Shown here: positions 36,713-46,595 of the stretch, in pieces
Position numbering within the stretch: position 1 is the stretch's first letter
Layout: each line of letters starts with the position of its first letter
Source of the DNA: Bacteroides xylanisolvens XB1A
Lineage (GTDB): Bacteria; Bacteroidota; Bacteroidia; Bacteroidales; Bacteroidaceae
Direction: 5' to 3'
DNA length: 64,000 nt
Assembly (NCBI RefSeq): GCF_000210075.1
Contig: NC_021017.1
Span: 4,835,952-4,899,951 of the forward strand
Notes under the pieces: generated by a model
The model's input: only the letters and a program-made list of their open reading frames with translations
What the model was told of the DNA's origin: nothing
Databases searched by the model: none
Translations under genes and position numbers: made by a program

Positions 36713-37984
36713 TTACTGTTTTTTGGATATTAATAAAAGTTGATAATTCGCTTTCACGGACACTTTCACCTCACGCATCTTTGTGGCCAGATATTGTGAT
36801 CCGCCGCCAAGCACGCCCCTTGTCACGTCCATGACGAGTTGTTGCGAGGCACTGCGTGCGAACGAGATGCTTGTTCCGAAACTGCCCCCGATATTGGCGG
36901 CGGCTTCCTTCATGGCGGTACGTTCTGCGGTATTCGGAACGAAAAGTCCGGCCTGCCCGTCTATATCGTAAGCCGTTAGTTCCACCGGCAGGATGTTCCC
37001 GCCGCTCTCTATGGAGTTTACTGTGACTGCCATCCGTTGCCCTTCGATACGCACCGTACCATATAGCGGAGTATTGGCAGGTACAAGCACACCACCCACT
37101 TGCAGCGGTTCCAGCAACCGGAACTTCAGTCATGCCCCGGTGGTCACTGTCTGGTCTTCGGCCACGCAGGCACGTATCGTATTGGCTCCGGCAAGCTGTC
37201 CGCCGCCCACGGCAGTGGCAAAACCGTAATTGCGGGGTATCGTGTCGGGTACCGGAGGTACGGCCAGTGACGAAACCACATTCTCCGTGGCACGTCCGGC
37301 AGCTATGGCGGCAGGATTGCCGGTACCGGTGCCCCCGGCAGGCTGTATGTTCTTCACCTGTCCGCCCGTTTGTCCGGGGAAATAGCGTGCCGCCATCTCA
37401 TACGACTTTTCCATCAGTTCCAGCGGGTCTTGTCCTTTCCGTTCACGTTCCAGCTTTTCGTTAAGCTCCTTTACCTGCCGTTCCAGTTCGTCCACCCTCG
37501 GACTCTCCTTCGGTTCCTTATAGAACGAGGTGATCTGTCTTGAAATCTGCCGCTGTTTTTCTCTGGACTCCCGGATAGCATCCGCTTTCGGTACATCTTC
37601 TTCCGGTTTCAGCCCGTCCGTTGTGTCCGGTGTCAGATAGCCCCCGGCCACATCCTGCAAGGTTCTTACCTTCTCCTGCCTGCGTTTCTTCATTTCTTCC
37701 AGTTCGTAAGCCTTCTGTTTGTCGGCCATCGTCTCCGGTGCGATAGCGTCGGGTATCGTCGTATTGATTCCTGCCGTCCCTTCCACCGTTTCGGGTGTGT
37801 CCGGTTTGAAGAGAAACCAGATGAACCCGGCGCAAAGCAGGGAGAGGAATGTCACCACGCCATAGAATTTCAGCTTGTCGGCAACCTTGCGGTTTAACTT
37901 CTTCCCCTTTTCGGATACAGGTTCCGCTTTCTGCGTTTCTTTATTCTTTTCTTCTTTCTTATCGGATTGTGTCATTGGATACAT
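36713..37984 (-). CDS. traM: TraM (VirB10-like) with in-frame TGA
   Basis: 423 aa if read through. Cytoplasmic N-terminus, one membrane segment (FYGVVTFLSLLCAGFIWFLF), a long helical linker and a C-terminal VirB10-like domain. Codon 285 (37130-37132) is TGA between DQTVTTGA and LKFRLLEPLQVGGVL, inside the conserved domain. In relatives I recall Arg or a variable residue there, so this site is weaker evidence for Trp than others. With a stop here the domain that joins the outer channel would be lost. Ends with TAA. Confidence 0.8.
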
Positions 37985-38249
37985 TGTTTTTTAATGGTTG
38001 AATACTGTCCGTTTGGGGAAGCGCAATCCTTTGGAGATGCTGTACCTCAATCGGAAATTTGTCTGTCCCGCAGAAACCGCCCACGATGTAGGCAAGGTCG
38101 ATGGCGGCGAAGAGTCCGAGCAGGTAAAGGATGATAATCCTTTGCTGCCGGTAGCTCAGCCGTTGCCACCGCCTGCGGAGTTTTATTATATATCGGTCTT
38201 TCTCCGTTCTGAACGAGTGGAAGACCTTTTTTATACCGTTATCTTTCAT
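37959..38249 (-). CDS. traL: TraL conjugation protein (DUF3989)
   Basis: 96 aa with one membrane segment (IIILYLLGLFAAIDLAYIV) after a basic N-terminus. Overlaps traM by 26 bases and traK by 11. Matches the short TraL/DUF3989 proteins of the CTn transfer operon. No TGA inside; ends with TAA. Confidence 0.87.
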   Translation of the reverse strand: MKDNGIKKVFHSFRTEKDRYIIKLRRRWQRLSYRQQRIIILYLLGLFAAIDLAYIVGGFCGTDKFPIEVQHLQRIALPQTDSIQPLKNNVSNDTIR

Positions 38250-38862
38250 ACTGTCCGATGTCCCTGTTTTCGATGATGGTAAAACTCTCTATCAGAAAGC
38301 CCTGCGGATTGTTGTCGCTCCGGGTTACATTCCTCAGACGGCAGGTGGTGACAAGCGACCTTTCGGTAACGCTGCTCGAACGGATGATGTGCTGCCGGCT
38401 ATAGGTCTTCATCTCGTAGGGATAACTGTTGAAGTTCCCCTGTATGCTGTCCACCGTCAGCGTCTGCGAGATGTTTCCCGCGATCATCCGGTTGAAGTAG
38501 CCTTTCTCCTGCAAGTTCCGGTAGTAACCGATGGCACTTTCATCCGAAAGGTAAAGGGCACGCTGGATGTTGCTTTCAATGGCGCTCTTGTCCGGTGACA
38601 GGGTGAAAAACAGTTCGTGGAAACGTCTGATATGTTCCCTCGCTTCCACGGGGCGGTTCTGCTGCACATCCTGCGAAAGTGCCAGCATCAGCGATTTTCC
38701 GCTGTCCAGTACATAGATTTTCTGCCGTTGCGCCTCGGCAAACTCGTATGCCTTTCAGGTGGCAAAGACCGTTACCAGTACGCATACTCCCAGGAATACC
38801 ATTCCGAACAGCCGTAGCTGCCGGAACGATGTCTCGATGTTTTTTAATGATTTGAACTCCAT
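38239..38862 (-). CDS. traK: TraK (VirB8-like) with in-frame TGA
   Basis: 207 aa if read through, the standard TraK length. ATG 38862 (MEFKSLKNIETSFRQLRLFG), a membrane segment (MVFLGVCVLVTVFA), then TGA at codon 36 (38755-38757) followed by KAYEFAEAQRQKIYVLDSGK. Relatives have Trp at or next to this position at the end of the membrane helix. The periplasmic domain (LALSQDVQQNRPVEAREHIR, RRFHELFFTLSPDKSAI) is intact. A stop at codon 36 would abolish the protein. Ends with TAA. Confidence 0.85.
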
Positions 38863-38892
38863 GTCTTCTTTCTGTTTTTTTAAGTGATACGT

Positions 38893-39906
38893 TTAGAACA
38901 TTTTCTTGATGCGTCCGGCTACCGATCCACCGACTGCCCCACCGACTGCCGCCGCACCGTTTCCGGCCATTTTCCCGGCACCGCCCACCTTCTGCCCGTA
39001 AGCTCCCGCACCGCCTGCCTGAATAATCCATGAGGACACCGTGGGAACGCAGAAATAACCGATGATACCTATAATCATGAATATACAATACACACTGTTG
39101 GATGCGTCCGGTATGAACGTCGGGTCCTGCATCTGTTTGATATCCTGCTGCAACATCAGAACCTGTATGCGTGAAAGGATAGCGCCGAACAGGTCGCCCA
39201 CGGGCAGCCATAAGTAAATACAGATATAGCGTGACAACCATGTGGTGAGCGTACTCTGGAATCCGTCATAGACGGCCAGCGCAAAAGAGATAGGCCCCAG
39301 TATGGACAGGACAATCAGGAAGAAAGTCCTCAGCGTGTCTATCAGCAGCGAGGCTGCCTGAAAGAAGAGTTCCAGCAGTTCCCGGAACCATTGCCTCACC
39401 TTTTCCCCCATGTCATACACCGCCTTCTGCCCGTACATGTTTATCATCGTGTCCATGTCCCCCAGCGACCAGCCAAGCTCGTCTATTTTCTTGTCAAATT
39501 CCTCATCACTCACAAGGAAAGCCTTTGCCGGGTCACGCAGCATCGCTTCCCGTTCCAGTTCGTCCTTCTCTTCCTGATACTTCTTCATGTCGAAAGTCTG
39601 CTGTTCCACCAGTGAGGAAGTGGCACTGCATACGGGGGAAAGAATCCCGTTGATTGTCCCCAATACCATAGTGGGGAAGAACATGATGCAAAGTCCCAGC
39701 ACGAACGGCCTGAAAAGCGGGAACACGTCAATCTCTTCCGCCCTTGAAAGGGACTGCCACACTCGGTAGGCCACATAGAACAGGGCACCGATACCGGCCA
39801 CTCCCTTTGCCACACTGGCCATATCCTCGCACAGCGGCATCATTTCATCGTAAAGCGAACGCAGCAACTCATGCAGGTTCGTCCAATCTATTGATAGTAA
39901 TATCAT
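38893..39906 (-). CDS. traJ: TraJ (VirB6-like) inner-membrane protein
   Basis: 337 aa. Several membrane segments (VAGIGALFYVAYRVWQSL, PFVLGLCIMFFPTMVLGTI, TFFLIVLSILGPISFALAVY, CIFMIIGIIGYFCVPTVSSW) and a Gly/Ala-rich C-terminus. Matches TraJ of CTnDOT-type elements, the polytopic channel component. No in-frame TGA although it has several TGG codons. Ends with TAA. Confidence 0.9.
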   Translation of the reverse strand: MILLSIDWTNLHELLRSLYDEMMPLCEDMASVAKGVAGIGALFYVAYRVWQSLSRAEEIDVFPLFRPFVLGLCIMFFPTMVLGTINGILSPVCSATSSLVEQQTFDMKKYQEEKDELEREAMLRDPAKAFLVSDEEFDKKIDELGWSLGDMDTMINMYGQKAVYDMGEKVRQWFRELLELFFQAASLLIDTLRTFFLIVLSILGPISFALAVYDGFQSTLTTWLSRYICIYLWLPVGDLFGAILSRIQVLMLQQDIKQMQDPTFIPDASNSVYCIFMIIGIIGYFCVPTVSSWIIQAGGAGAYGQKVGGAGKMAGNGAAAVGGAVGGSVAGRIKKMF

Positions 39907-39933
39907 AGTTTATCTGTTTTTTTAGGATGAATG

Positions 39934-40564
39934 ATTACCAGTAACGCTGGTCGTGTGTCCCGTACAGGGCAAGCACCCGCTGGGAATCCCCCTTCTTCTT
40001 GCTGCGCAGGTACGATATGCCGATGTTCTTTCGGGTATAGTACCATGTCAGGTTCTTGTATTCCAGCACTTCGCCGTATATCCGGTTGATGATGTCCAGT
40101 CGTTCCTTGTCGGTCATCGAGAGTCCGGTAGCCGTAGTCACTTCCTTCAAGTCCAGCAGCAGGTTGCTGCTTTCTTCAAGCAACCGGTTATACCCGAAAG
40201 CAATGGCCGAGAGTTCTTCCACGGTGAAGTTCGGGTCGCCCATCATCGTATTGAAATTGGTCACGTAAATATCGCTGATGTCACCTACGAGCAGGATAGT
40301 CTGTTGTACCTTGCGTGCCCCTTTTACGAGGTCGTGTACGGATTTCAAAGCGTCGTAGTAGGCCTTTCCCTGCTGGTAAATCTTTACAGTCTCCTGAAAG
40401 TTACTTCACATGTTCTGTGCCGTTGTGGAAGTCTGTACAATTTCATTGGCCGAGTTTACAATGCCTTGAGCAAGGTTCGTAGGGTCTATCACTGCCCATT
40501 GTGCCTTGACTGTCACCGAAAGGGACAGCAGTACCATGAATAAAATTATCATTCTCTTTTTCAT
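39934..40564 (-). CDS. traI: TraI (DUF4141) with in-frame TGA
   Basis: About 209 aa from ATG 40564 (MKKRMIILFMVLLSLSVTVK, a signal peptide). TGA at codon 53 (40406-40408) lies between TTAQNM and SNFQETVKIYQQGKAYYDAL. The sequence on both sides matches TraI/DUF4141 without a break, so a single codon is at issue. Helical periplasmic protein, possibly VirB5-like. Ends with TAA. A stop at codon 53 would leave only the signal and about 30 residues. Confidence 0.85.
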
Positions 40565-40568
40565 GCGT

Positions 40569-40976
40569 CTATCTCCTTTCTTTAGTAAGTAAATACCGAC
40601 TGTCGTCATCACGGGCAAACAGCCCGTAACAGCCGAACAGCAACACCTCGCTTCCGCTGAAATACCCGATACATCCGGCATCCTTGTTCCCGTGCAGGAA
40701 AAGGTCGTCACCTTTCCGGAGCGGGATATTGATTTCGGTATAACTCATTTCTCCGGCGAACAGCGTGGCCTTGTATCCCTTGAATCCGTCCGTCACATGG
40801 TTGGATTTACGGATTGTCAGCGTGGAGCCGCCTTCCTTGTTCATTCAGTGACCGCAGATGCGGTCATTTTCCAGTTCCTTCTTCATTTCCCCGATCAGGT
40901 TCAGCAAATCCAGATTGGTCAGGGTCGCATCTCCGAGTGCTTCCCTGCATTGGCTTAATAAATCTTTCTTACTCAT
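40569..40976 (-). CDS. DUF3876 protein with in-frame TGA
   Basis: 135 aa from ATG 40976 (MSKKDLLSQCREALGDATLT). TGA at codon 44 (40845-40847) follows NDRICGH and precedes MNKEGGSTLTIRKSNH. In DUF3876 proteins a Gly-x-Trp opens the beta-rich core at this point, so Trp is expected. It lies between traG and traI, the usual place for this family. Function unknown. Ends with TAG. Confidence 0.8.
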
Positions 40977-40998
40977 TGTCTTCTATAGATTAATATGG

Positions 40999-43503
40999 TT
41001 ACTTGTTTTCCTGCCGTTTGCTTTCGGCAAGTTGTTTGATAGCCAGTTCGATGTTTCCGCCCAGCTTTTCCGTAAGGCGGGTAAGTTCCAGTTTCTCAGT
41101 CTCTTCGGTGGTGTAGCAAAGGTACTCTTCAGCCGAAACTTCTGTTGCATATACCGCACTTTGCGTACCGCCAAGCCCTATCCAGACCTCTTTATAAAGG
41201 CGGTTCGCTGCATTGGCAAGATTGATGGAAAGTATCTGGCTGCGTTCCTTGTCCGTCAGGCCGAGCAGGTTCTGTATTTGGTCGAACTTGTTTTGATACT
41301 TCCGCTGGTCGAGCAGTATTTTGCAGTCACTGTTGTTGATAATCGTCTCTTTCACAACGGGGGAAGAGATAATATCATCCACTTCCTGCGTCACTACAAC
41401 CGCCTCTCCGTAAAACTTTCTGACTGTTTTAAAAAGATAACGGATGTAGTTTGCCATACCTTCCTTGGCGATTGCCTTCCAAGCTTCCTCAATCAGTATC
41501 ATCTTGCGGATACCTTGCAAACGTCTCATTTTATTTATAAACGTCTCCATGATAATGATGGTGACAACCGGAAAGAGGATTGGATTATCCTTCACAACAT
41601 CCAACTCAAATACAATAAACCGTTTGTTCAGTAAATCCAGTTCCTTGTCCGAGTTCAGCAGATACCCGTATTCACCGTTCTTATAATAAGGTTCCAGCAC
41701 GTTCAGAAAACCGTCCACATCAAAGTCCTTCTCCCGCACGTTCTTGTCCGCCAGCACTTTGCGGTAGTCCTTCCTTACAAAGTCATAGAACGAGTTGAAG
41801 TTCGGCTTTATCTTCCGGTTCTTCTTTATCTTTTCGATATACAGGCTGACTGCATTCGAGAGCGCCACCTCTTCCGAACGTCGGGGCGGTTCGTCCTCCC
41901 TTTTCCAAAGGGTGAGTATCAGTGTCTTGATGCTGTCCCGCTTTTCGATGTCATACTGGTAATCCTCCGTGAAAAACGGATTGAAAGAAATCGGATCATT
42001 TTCTTTGTATGTAAAATAAATCCCGTCATCCCCTCCGGTCTTCTGATGTATCAGGTCACAGAGTCCCTTATATGAATTTCCGGTGTCCACCAGCAGGATA
42101 TGCGTCCCTTGTTCCCAGTACTGTCTCACAAGATGGTTGGTAAAGAAACTCTTCCCGCTGCCGCTGGGGCCGAGTATGAACTTGTTTCTGTTGGTCACCA
42201 CCCCTTTTTTCATGGGTAAATCCGATATGTCGAGGAAGACGGGCTTTCCCGTCAGCCTGTCCACCATGCGGATGCCGAAGGGAGAGAGCGAGTTCCGGTA
42301 ACAGGTTTCAGCCGTGAAGAAACAGAGCGCCTGCCCGGTAAACGTGTAGAACGTCTCTTCGGCCGGAAAGTCCGCTTCATTTCCCGGTATGCCTGCCCAA
42401 TAGAGAGCCGGAAGGTCGGTCGTGTTATGGTGCGGAGTACATTCCATCAATGCCAGTGCGCTTCCCACGTCATTCTTCACCCTGCGGAGTTCGTCCCCGT
42501 TTTCCGCCCATGCGACGATGTTGCAATGGCAGCGCACGGATTGCAGTCCGTTGCTGTGCGCCTCATTCAGATATTCGTCCAGCCACTCCTTGTTGATCTG
42601 GTTGCTGCGGCTGTACCGGGAAAGCGACTGCATGTTCTTCGCCATCTTCTCGAAACGGGAAAGGTTTTCGTTACTGTCGTCTATAAATATCCACTGGTTG
42701 TAGATATGGTCGCAGGACAGCATCACGCCCACAGGGGCGGCATAGCTAAGACGGCAGTCCGAGCGATCTGTCGAGAGGCGTTCGTACCGACCGTCCGTCC
42801 TTACCTTTCCCGGCAGGTCGTCGAGGTCGGAGAGCGTATGCAGGCAAAGCCGCTTGTCACCGATACGCATCTCGTCAGGGTTCAGTTGCATATCCTGCAA
42901 CATGGTAGTTCCGTCAGCCGAGAGCGTGAGGTATCTCTCGATAATGCCCGGTTCGTTTTCCGTTCCCGTAATCTCTTCCGTGGTGAGCCGTTCCAGCCTG
43001 ACAAGGCCGCTGTCATTAACGATACTTTCAAACTGTCCCACCGCTTCCATGAAGCGTTCCACCGTTTCCTTGTCCCTGATTTCCTTCGGCACCAGAAAAC
43101 CACGGCAGAGCGTGTTCCAGTTGCTTTGCTGCCGGGAGCGTTCCCTGGTGGTCTTGGTGAGGAACAGGTAACAGGTGTGGTGCAGGTAGGGACGCTCGTT
43201 GAAATGGCGTTCAAAACTGCGGGAGAGGAAGCTGAGGTCATCCTTCCGGCTGTCTGGCTCGTATTTCTCGGTGATGAAAATATCCTGTTTGTGCAGGATT
43301 GAATAGTTCGGCAACACCTTGATTGCCTTCGCTCATGTGGCGTGCATCGCCTCATACTCTGCGGAGGATACCGAAAACACTTCCGGCAGTGTGACCCGGA
43401 AAGCGACCGTGATGTCGGCGTCCTTGCTGACAATGCAGTCGTGTTCCACCGCCATGATGGGGAACTTGCTTTCCAATGTGGATGCTTTTAATATACTTCT
43501 CAT
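40999..43503 (-). CDS. traG: TraG (VirB4-like) conjugation ATPase with in-frame TGA
   Basis: 834 aa from ATG 43503 (MRSILKASTLESKFPIMAVE), the usual TraG length. TGA at codon 57 (43333-43335) lies in EYEAMHAT-TGA-AKAIKVLPNYSILHKQD. Relatives read EAMHAAWHKAIKVLP, so this is a clear Trp position. Walker A GPSGSGKSFFTN and Walker B KMILIEEAWK are intact. About ten other Trp codons here are TGG. The ATPase energises the transfer channel. A GTG start after the TGA could give a shortened protein. Ends with TAA. Confidence 0.93.
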
Positions 43504-43506
43504 AAT

Positions 43507-43827
43507 TTACGATTGTTGTTTGTTAATCAGACGTGTGATACGTTTTCGTGAGAGGATTCTCCGGGGATGCCTCCGGGCCGCGAACAGCTTCATCAGCCCG
43601 TGACTTCCGTATTTACGGTTCAGCGTGAAGGTCAGCCATACCAACATCGTAGCCGACGATACCCCGAAATCGATGCAGATCCACTGTCCGATGCCTGCCA
43701 TATACATGATGACGAACATCACGAACACGGCAAGCAGGCCGGCAGCGAAAATAAACAGGTATTGTGCCCGAAGCCCCTTAAATTCAACCTCACGGCCCAC
43801 ACCTTTATTTATCTCAAAATCAGCCAT
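43507..43827 (-). CDS. traF: TraF conjugation protein (DUF4133)
   Basis: 106 aa. Starts MADFEINKGVGREVEFKGLR, with two membrane segments (YLFIFAAGLLAVFVMFVIMY and FGVSSATMLVWLTFTLN). Matches TraF/DUF4133, probably VirB3-like. Three bases before traG. Ends with TAA. Confidence 0.9.
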   Translation of the reverse strand: MADFEINKGVGREVEFKGLRAQYLFIFAAGLLAVFVMFVIMYMAGIGQWICIDFGVSSATMLVWLTFTLNRKYGSHGLMKLFAARRHPRRILSRKRITRLINKQQS

Positions 43828-43851
43828 AAGTTACTGTCTTCAGTATGAATC

Positions 43852-44151
43852 TTAGAGGAAGAACGACCTCAGAATGGTGGCGGCGACTATCAGAAAGATA
43901 CAGGCTCCGAACCACGAACTGGCAGTTTTACTCGTGTCGGGGTCGCCCGAACTGAACTTCTGGTAGACTTTGACGCCGCCAACGAGACCGATTACGGCAC
44001 CGATTGCATAAATCAATTTTGTTCCCGGATCGAAATAACTTGTCACCATCTGGGTGGCCTCCGTAATACCTGCCTGCCCGTTTCCCTGGGCCATTGCCGC
44101 ACTTGCCGCCGCAACAGCGGCAAGCATCATAATCAATCTTTTCTTTTTCAT
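43852..44151 (-). CDS. traE: TraE conjugation protein (DUF4134)
   Basis: 99 aa. Signal peptide (LIMMLAAVAAASAAMAQ) and two membrane segments (LIYAIGAVIGLVGGVKV, FGACIFLIVAATILRSF). Matches TraE/DUF4134, a VirB2-like pilin. First gene after the leader ORF and terminator described at 44177-44394. Ends with TAA. Confidence 0.92.
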   Translation of the reverse strand: MKKKRLIMMLAAVAAASAAMAQGNGQAGITEATQMVTSYFDPGTKLIYAIGAVIGLVGGVKVYQKFSSGDPDTSKTASSWFGACIFLIVAATILRSFFL

Positions 44152-44176
44152 TTATTTCCGTGATTTTTTAGGTGAT

Positions 44177-44228
44177 TAAAAAAGCCACGGACTGCCCCCT
44201 TTCACTATCCCCATAAGGCAGCCGTGGC
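44177..44228 (-). terminator. Terminator in front of traE, possible attenuator
   Basis: GCCACGGCTGCC pairs with GGCAGTCCGTGGC (one bulge) around a loop of about 20 bases, followed by TTTTTTAA on the minus strand. It lies 25 bases upstream of traE and so would end transcription coming from the radical SAM gene before the tra operon. A leader ORF stops 10 bases upstream of the stem. Confidence 0.8.
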
Positions 44229-44238
44229 CGTTTATGGT

Positions 44239-44394
44239 TTACTGATTCAGGGGGTAAGTTCCGGCCGGAAATCAGCCGGAGTCATAATATGCTATTTGCA
44301 TTGTCACTTGATTTGGTGGTGAAACATTCTTGTTAATTCTCTCTTGAAAGCAGGATGTGAATCATCCCGAATCGTAATAGCCGTTTGTTCTCAT
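44239..44394 (-). CDS. Leader ORF with two YYDSG-TGA units before traE
   Basis: From ATG 44394 the frame reads MRTNGYYDSG, TGA (44362-44364), FTSCFQERINKNVSPPNQVT, MQIAYYDSG, TGA (44272-44274), FPAGTYPLNQ, TAA (44239-44241). With TGA as Trp it is one 51-aa peptide with two YYDSGW repeats. With TGA as stop it is two tiny peptides, the second from ATG 44301. The TAA is 10 bases before the traE terminator stem. A perfect palindrome TTCCGGCCGGAA (44260-44271) follows the second TGA. The layout is that of a transcription-attenuation leader. Confidence 0.6.
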
Positions 44395-44423
44395 TGTCTC
44401 TATTGTGTCTTGTCTTTATCAGG

Positions 44424-45329
44424 TTATTTCAGATATTCTCCGCACTTGAAACCCTTGCGGGGTGTATAGTCTTCAAAGGAGGTAGACTTGAATAGCCACA
44501 TCCGGTTCGCCCATCGGGCAAGGTCACGCTCGTATTGCGTAGGCGTCCGCTTGTTTGCATAATCCCGGAAAGGGATAACAAAGGGAGTAATCCCCAGTTC
44601 CCTCAGTACGTTCAACCTGAACAAATCCTGCTCAACGGTCGAATTGAATCCTATCAGCACGTAGCAGGTTATCTTGTAAGGTTTCACATGCCTGACCATC
44701 TCTTTCAGGCGGTCGGTCAGATCCAGCCGGGGCAAATCCCACGCAATATGGATGTTCTGCTTCATCTTCATCCGGTTTAGATGCCAGGCCTGTTCCTCAT
44801 TCATAATCCTCACATCCACACCGTGCAGTTTAACGGGTTGCCGGGCCTTCATCAAATAATCTACCGCCGATCTTCACTGCGGATTGGCAAAGAAATTATT
44901 GTCCAGCACCTCAATCCATTTCCCTTTCGGGTTCAGCTCCACCGGCTCCACGGCCTGAATGTATCCTTCCTTCTCACGGACGAGACAGAAGGGGCATTTA
45001 CGGATGCAGCCCCTTGAAAAGAACTGAAGGGAAAAAGGATATTGGGGGTAAATGGAATAATCCATCATCCGGCTGTTTTCCACAGCTTCGGGAAGCCTGC
45101 CGGCAATATCATATCCCGTTCCGCCCTTTATGATTTCCTTCGCATCCAGCAGATTGTAATCATAGTCAGAACTAAAAGTGAACACTTTGCTTGCCAGCAC
45201 CTTATCATACCGTCCCGTCGGTTCTGCCCATTCCACCCGATGCCCTTTTGCCTTGTAATAAGCTGAAAGGCGCATCAGCGCAAAATTGGGGAAGTTATGT
45301 CCGTCCACATCTACCAGTCCTATATTCAT
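44424..45329 (-). CDS. Radical SAM protein with in-frame TGA
   Basis: 301 aa. N-terminal part MNIGLVDVDGHNFPNFALMR resembles the B12-binding-like half of CTn and phage radical SAM proteins. The [4Fe-4S] motif CxxxCxxC is in SRGCIRKCPFCLV. TGA at codon 152 (44874-44876) lies in LDNNFFANPQ-TGA-RSAVDYLMKARQPV, where relatives read NPKW. The TIM-barrel continues with HGVDVRIM and TCYVLIGFN. The gene is flanked by five mini-ORFs sharing a YYDSG motif, which makes them candidate substrates or leaders. Ends with TAA. Confidence 0.8.
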
Positions 45330-45429
45330 ACGGATAAAATTTAATGGTGAATAGTTCTTGTTGCCTTACCGGGTGAATGCCGCAGGCGGTCTGTCATCCC
45401 GAATCGTAATAGCCTTTTGTCATAGCCAT
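45295..45429 (-). CDS. Mini-ORF C, YYDSG-TGA
   Basis: MAMTKGYYDSG then TGA (45394-45396). If read through it continues for 32 codons to TAA 45295-45297, overlapping the start of the radical SAM gene by 35 bases. If TGA stops it, an 11-aa peptide results. GAT-TCG-GGA-TGA is identical to mini-ORF D near traE. Confidence 0.5.
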
Positions 45430-45506
45430 TCTGTTTTATAAGTAAGTTACCAAAGGTATTGTCTCTTCTTGATTGGAGTGTTCCCTTACCAGGCGGGAAC
45501 ATCCAT

Positions 45507-45539
45507 TTATCAACCCGAATCGAAATAAGTCATATACAT
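45507..45539 (-). CDS. Mini-ORF B, YFDSG-TGA-TAA
   Basis: MYMTYFDSG followed by TGA (45510-45512) and at once TAA. With TGA as Trp the peptide gains a single terminal Trp. A hairpin GTTCCC/GGGAAC follows. Same motif as the other four units. Confidence 0.5.
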
Positions 45540-45587
45540 GGTTTTGTTGGTTTATTCAGTCATTAATACCATAGCGAATTTCTCTCT

Positions 45588-45635
45588 TTAAGGTGATACG
45601 GGCTGTCAACCCGTATCAAAATAACCTCTTGTCAT
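45588..45635 (-). CDS. Mini-ORF A, YFDTG-TGA
   Basis: A strong ribosome binding site (AAGGAGG) eight bases before ATG 45635 is rare in this DNA and argues that the ORF is translated. It reads MTRGYFDTG, TGA (45606-45608), QPVSP, TAA (45588-45590). GATACGGG and CCCGTATC form an 8-bp hairpin whose 7-base loop contains the TGA. Confidence 0.6.
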
Positions 45636-45657
45636 TGTTACCTCCTTTTTTAATTGG

Positions 45658-46592
45658 TTAATCTCTGTCCGGAGCAGCCCCGCCCATTTGCTCGGCTTCA
45701 TCCAGAAATTTGCTGATACGGCTGTCGCTGCCATTGATACTTTCCAGTATCGAGCGTTCAATCTGCGTATCTTTGATATGGTGGATCGCCCTTAAAAGGG
45801 ACAATCGTTTGTCTGTCGGAATATCCTTGCCGTTGCAGAGGTCGATAATCAGGTCAATCTCTTCCGGCCCTATGCCGGTTGCCTCGCCCGAATACTCTTC
45901 GCGGATACAGTTCAAATCATCCAGTTCCTCGTTCAACTCATCCGTATCCACTTCGTCACCGTTTCCTCCCTGTCCGCTATCGCCATCCGGCTTGCCGGAA
46001 CTCTCATCCGAAGAAGCCCTCCACTCTTCCACGCGCTTGTCCCGGAACAGTTCCGGAATGCGCTCCGGCGGCACTTGTGCTACCTTTTGTGGCGCTGTAT
46101 CTTCGTTTCTGCCAGCAAAAGTAGAGGCATTTTCTTTACCTGCAATAGTTCCGGAACCGGTGACGTTTATTGGCGGCCGTTGACGTATCCCGTAGCTTTT
46201 TGTAACGACAAGACTGTCCGTTTCAGAGCGTTTTTTGGGGAGGTTTTTCCATGTTCCTGCCCTCTGCCTTTTCCTTGACTTCAGCCTTTTCTTTGTCCTT
46301 CACTTCCGTTTTTGCGGTCGTGACATTCCTCTTTTCAGACTCCGGCGCTACCAGAACGTCTTTCTTTTCCGCTTTCCCTTTCGAGCGCCTGCGCCCTTTT
46401 TTTCTGTTCCTCTTTCACCGGATCGAACCATCCGGCAACGCCCCGCAGAGCTTTTGCCATGCGGCGGCGTGCCTTTCCGAAACATATTTCGCCAAGCTGT
46501 CCCTTGAACAGGAACTTATCCATGAACAGATAGGCGAACAATAGCCAGAACAGAGCGATTCCGGCTTCATAGTAACCTGATTGTATATTCAT
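45658..46592 (-). pseudogene. TraC-like protein (DUF4122) with two frameshifts
   Basis: ATG 46592 (MNIQSGYYEAGIALFWLLFA, membrane anchor) matches DUF4122 proteins. The coding frame then moves by one base near the A run at about 46394-46400 and again near the A6 run at about 46231-46236. The three frames together give the acidic middle (KAEKKDVLVAPESEKRNVTT) and the C-terminal part (SETDSLVVTKSYGIRQRPPI ... LDDLNCIREEYSGEATGIGP). Both shifts have the same sign, one extra base, and both lie at A runs. Natural decay, slippage or read error are all possible. Ends with TAA. Confidence 0.65.
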
Positions 46593-46595
46593 ACC

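Noticed and set aside
44239..45635. Selenocysteine at UGA with SECIS-like hairpins
   Set aside because: No selA, selB or selD seen, hairpins differ in shape, and long genes have Trp at the UGA positions.
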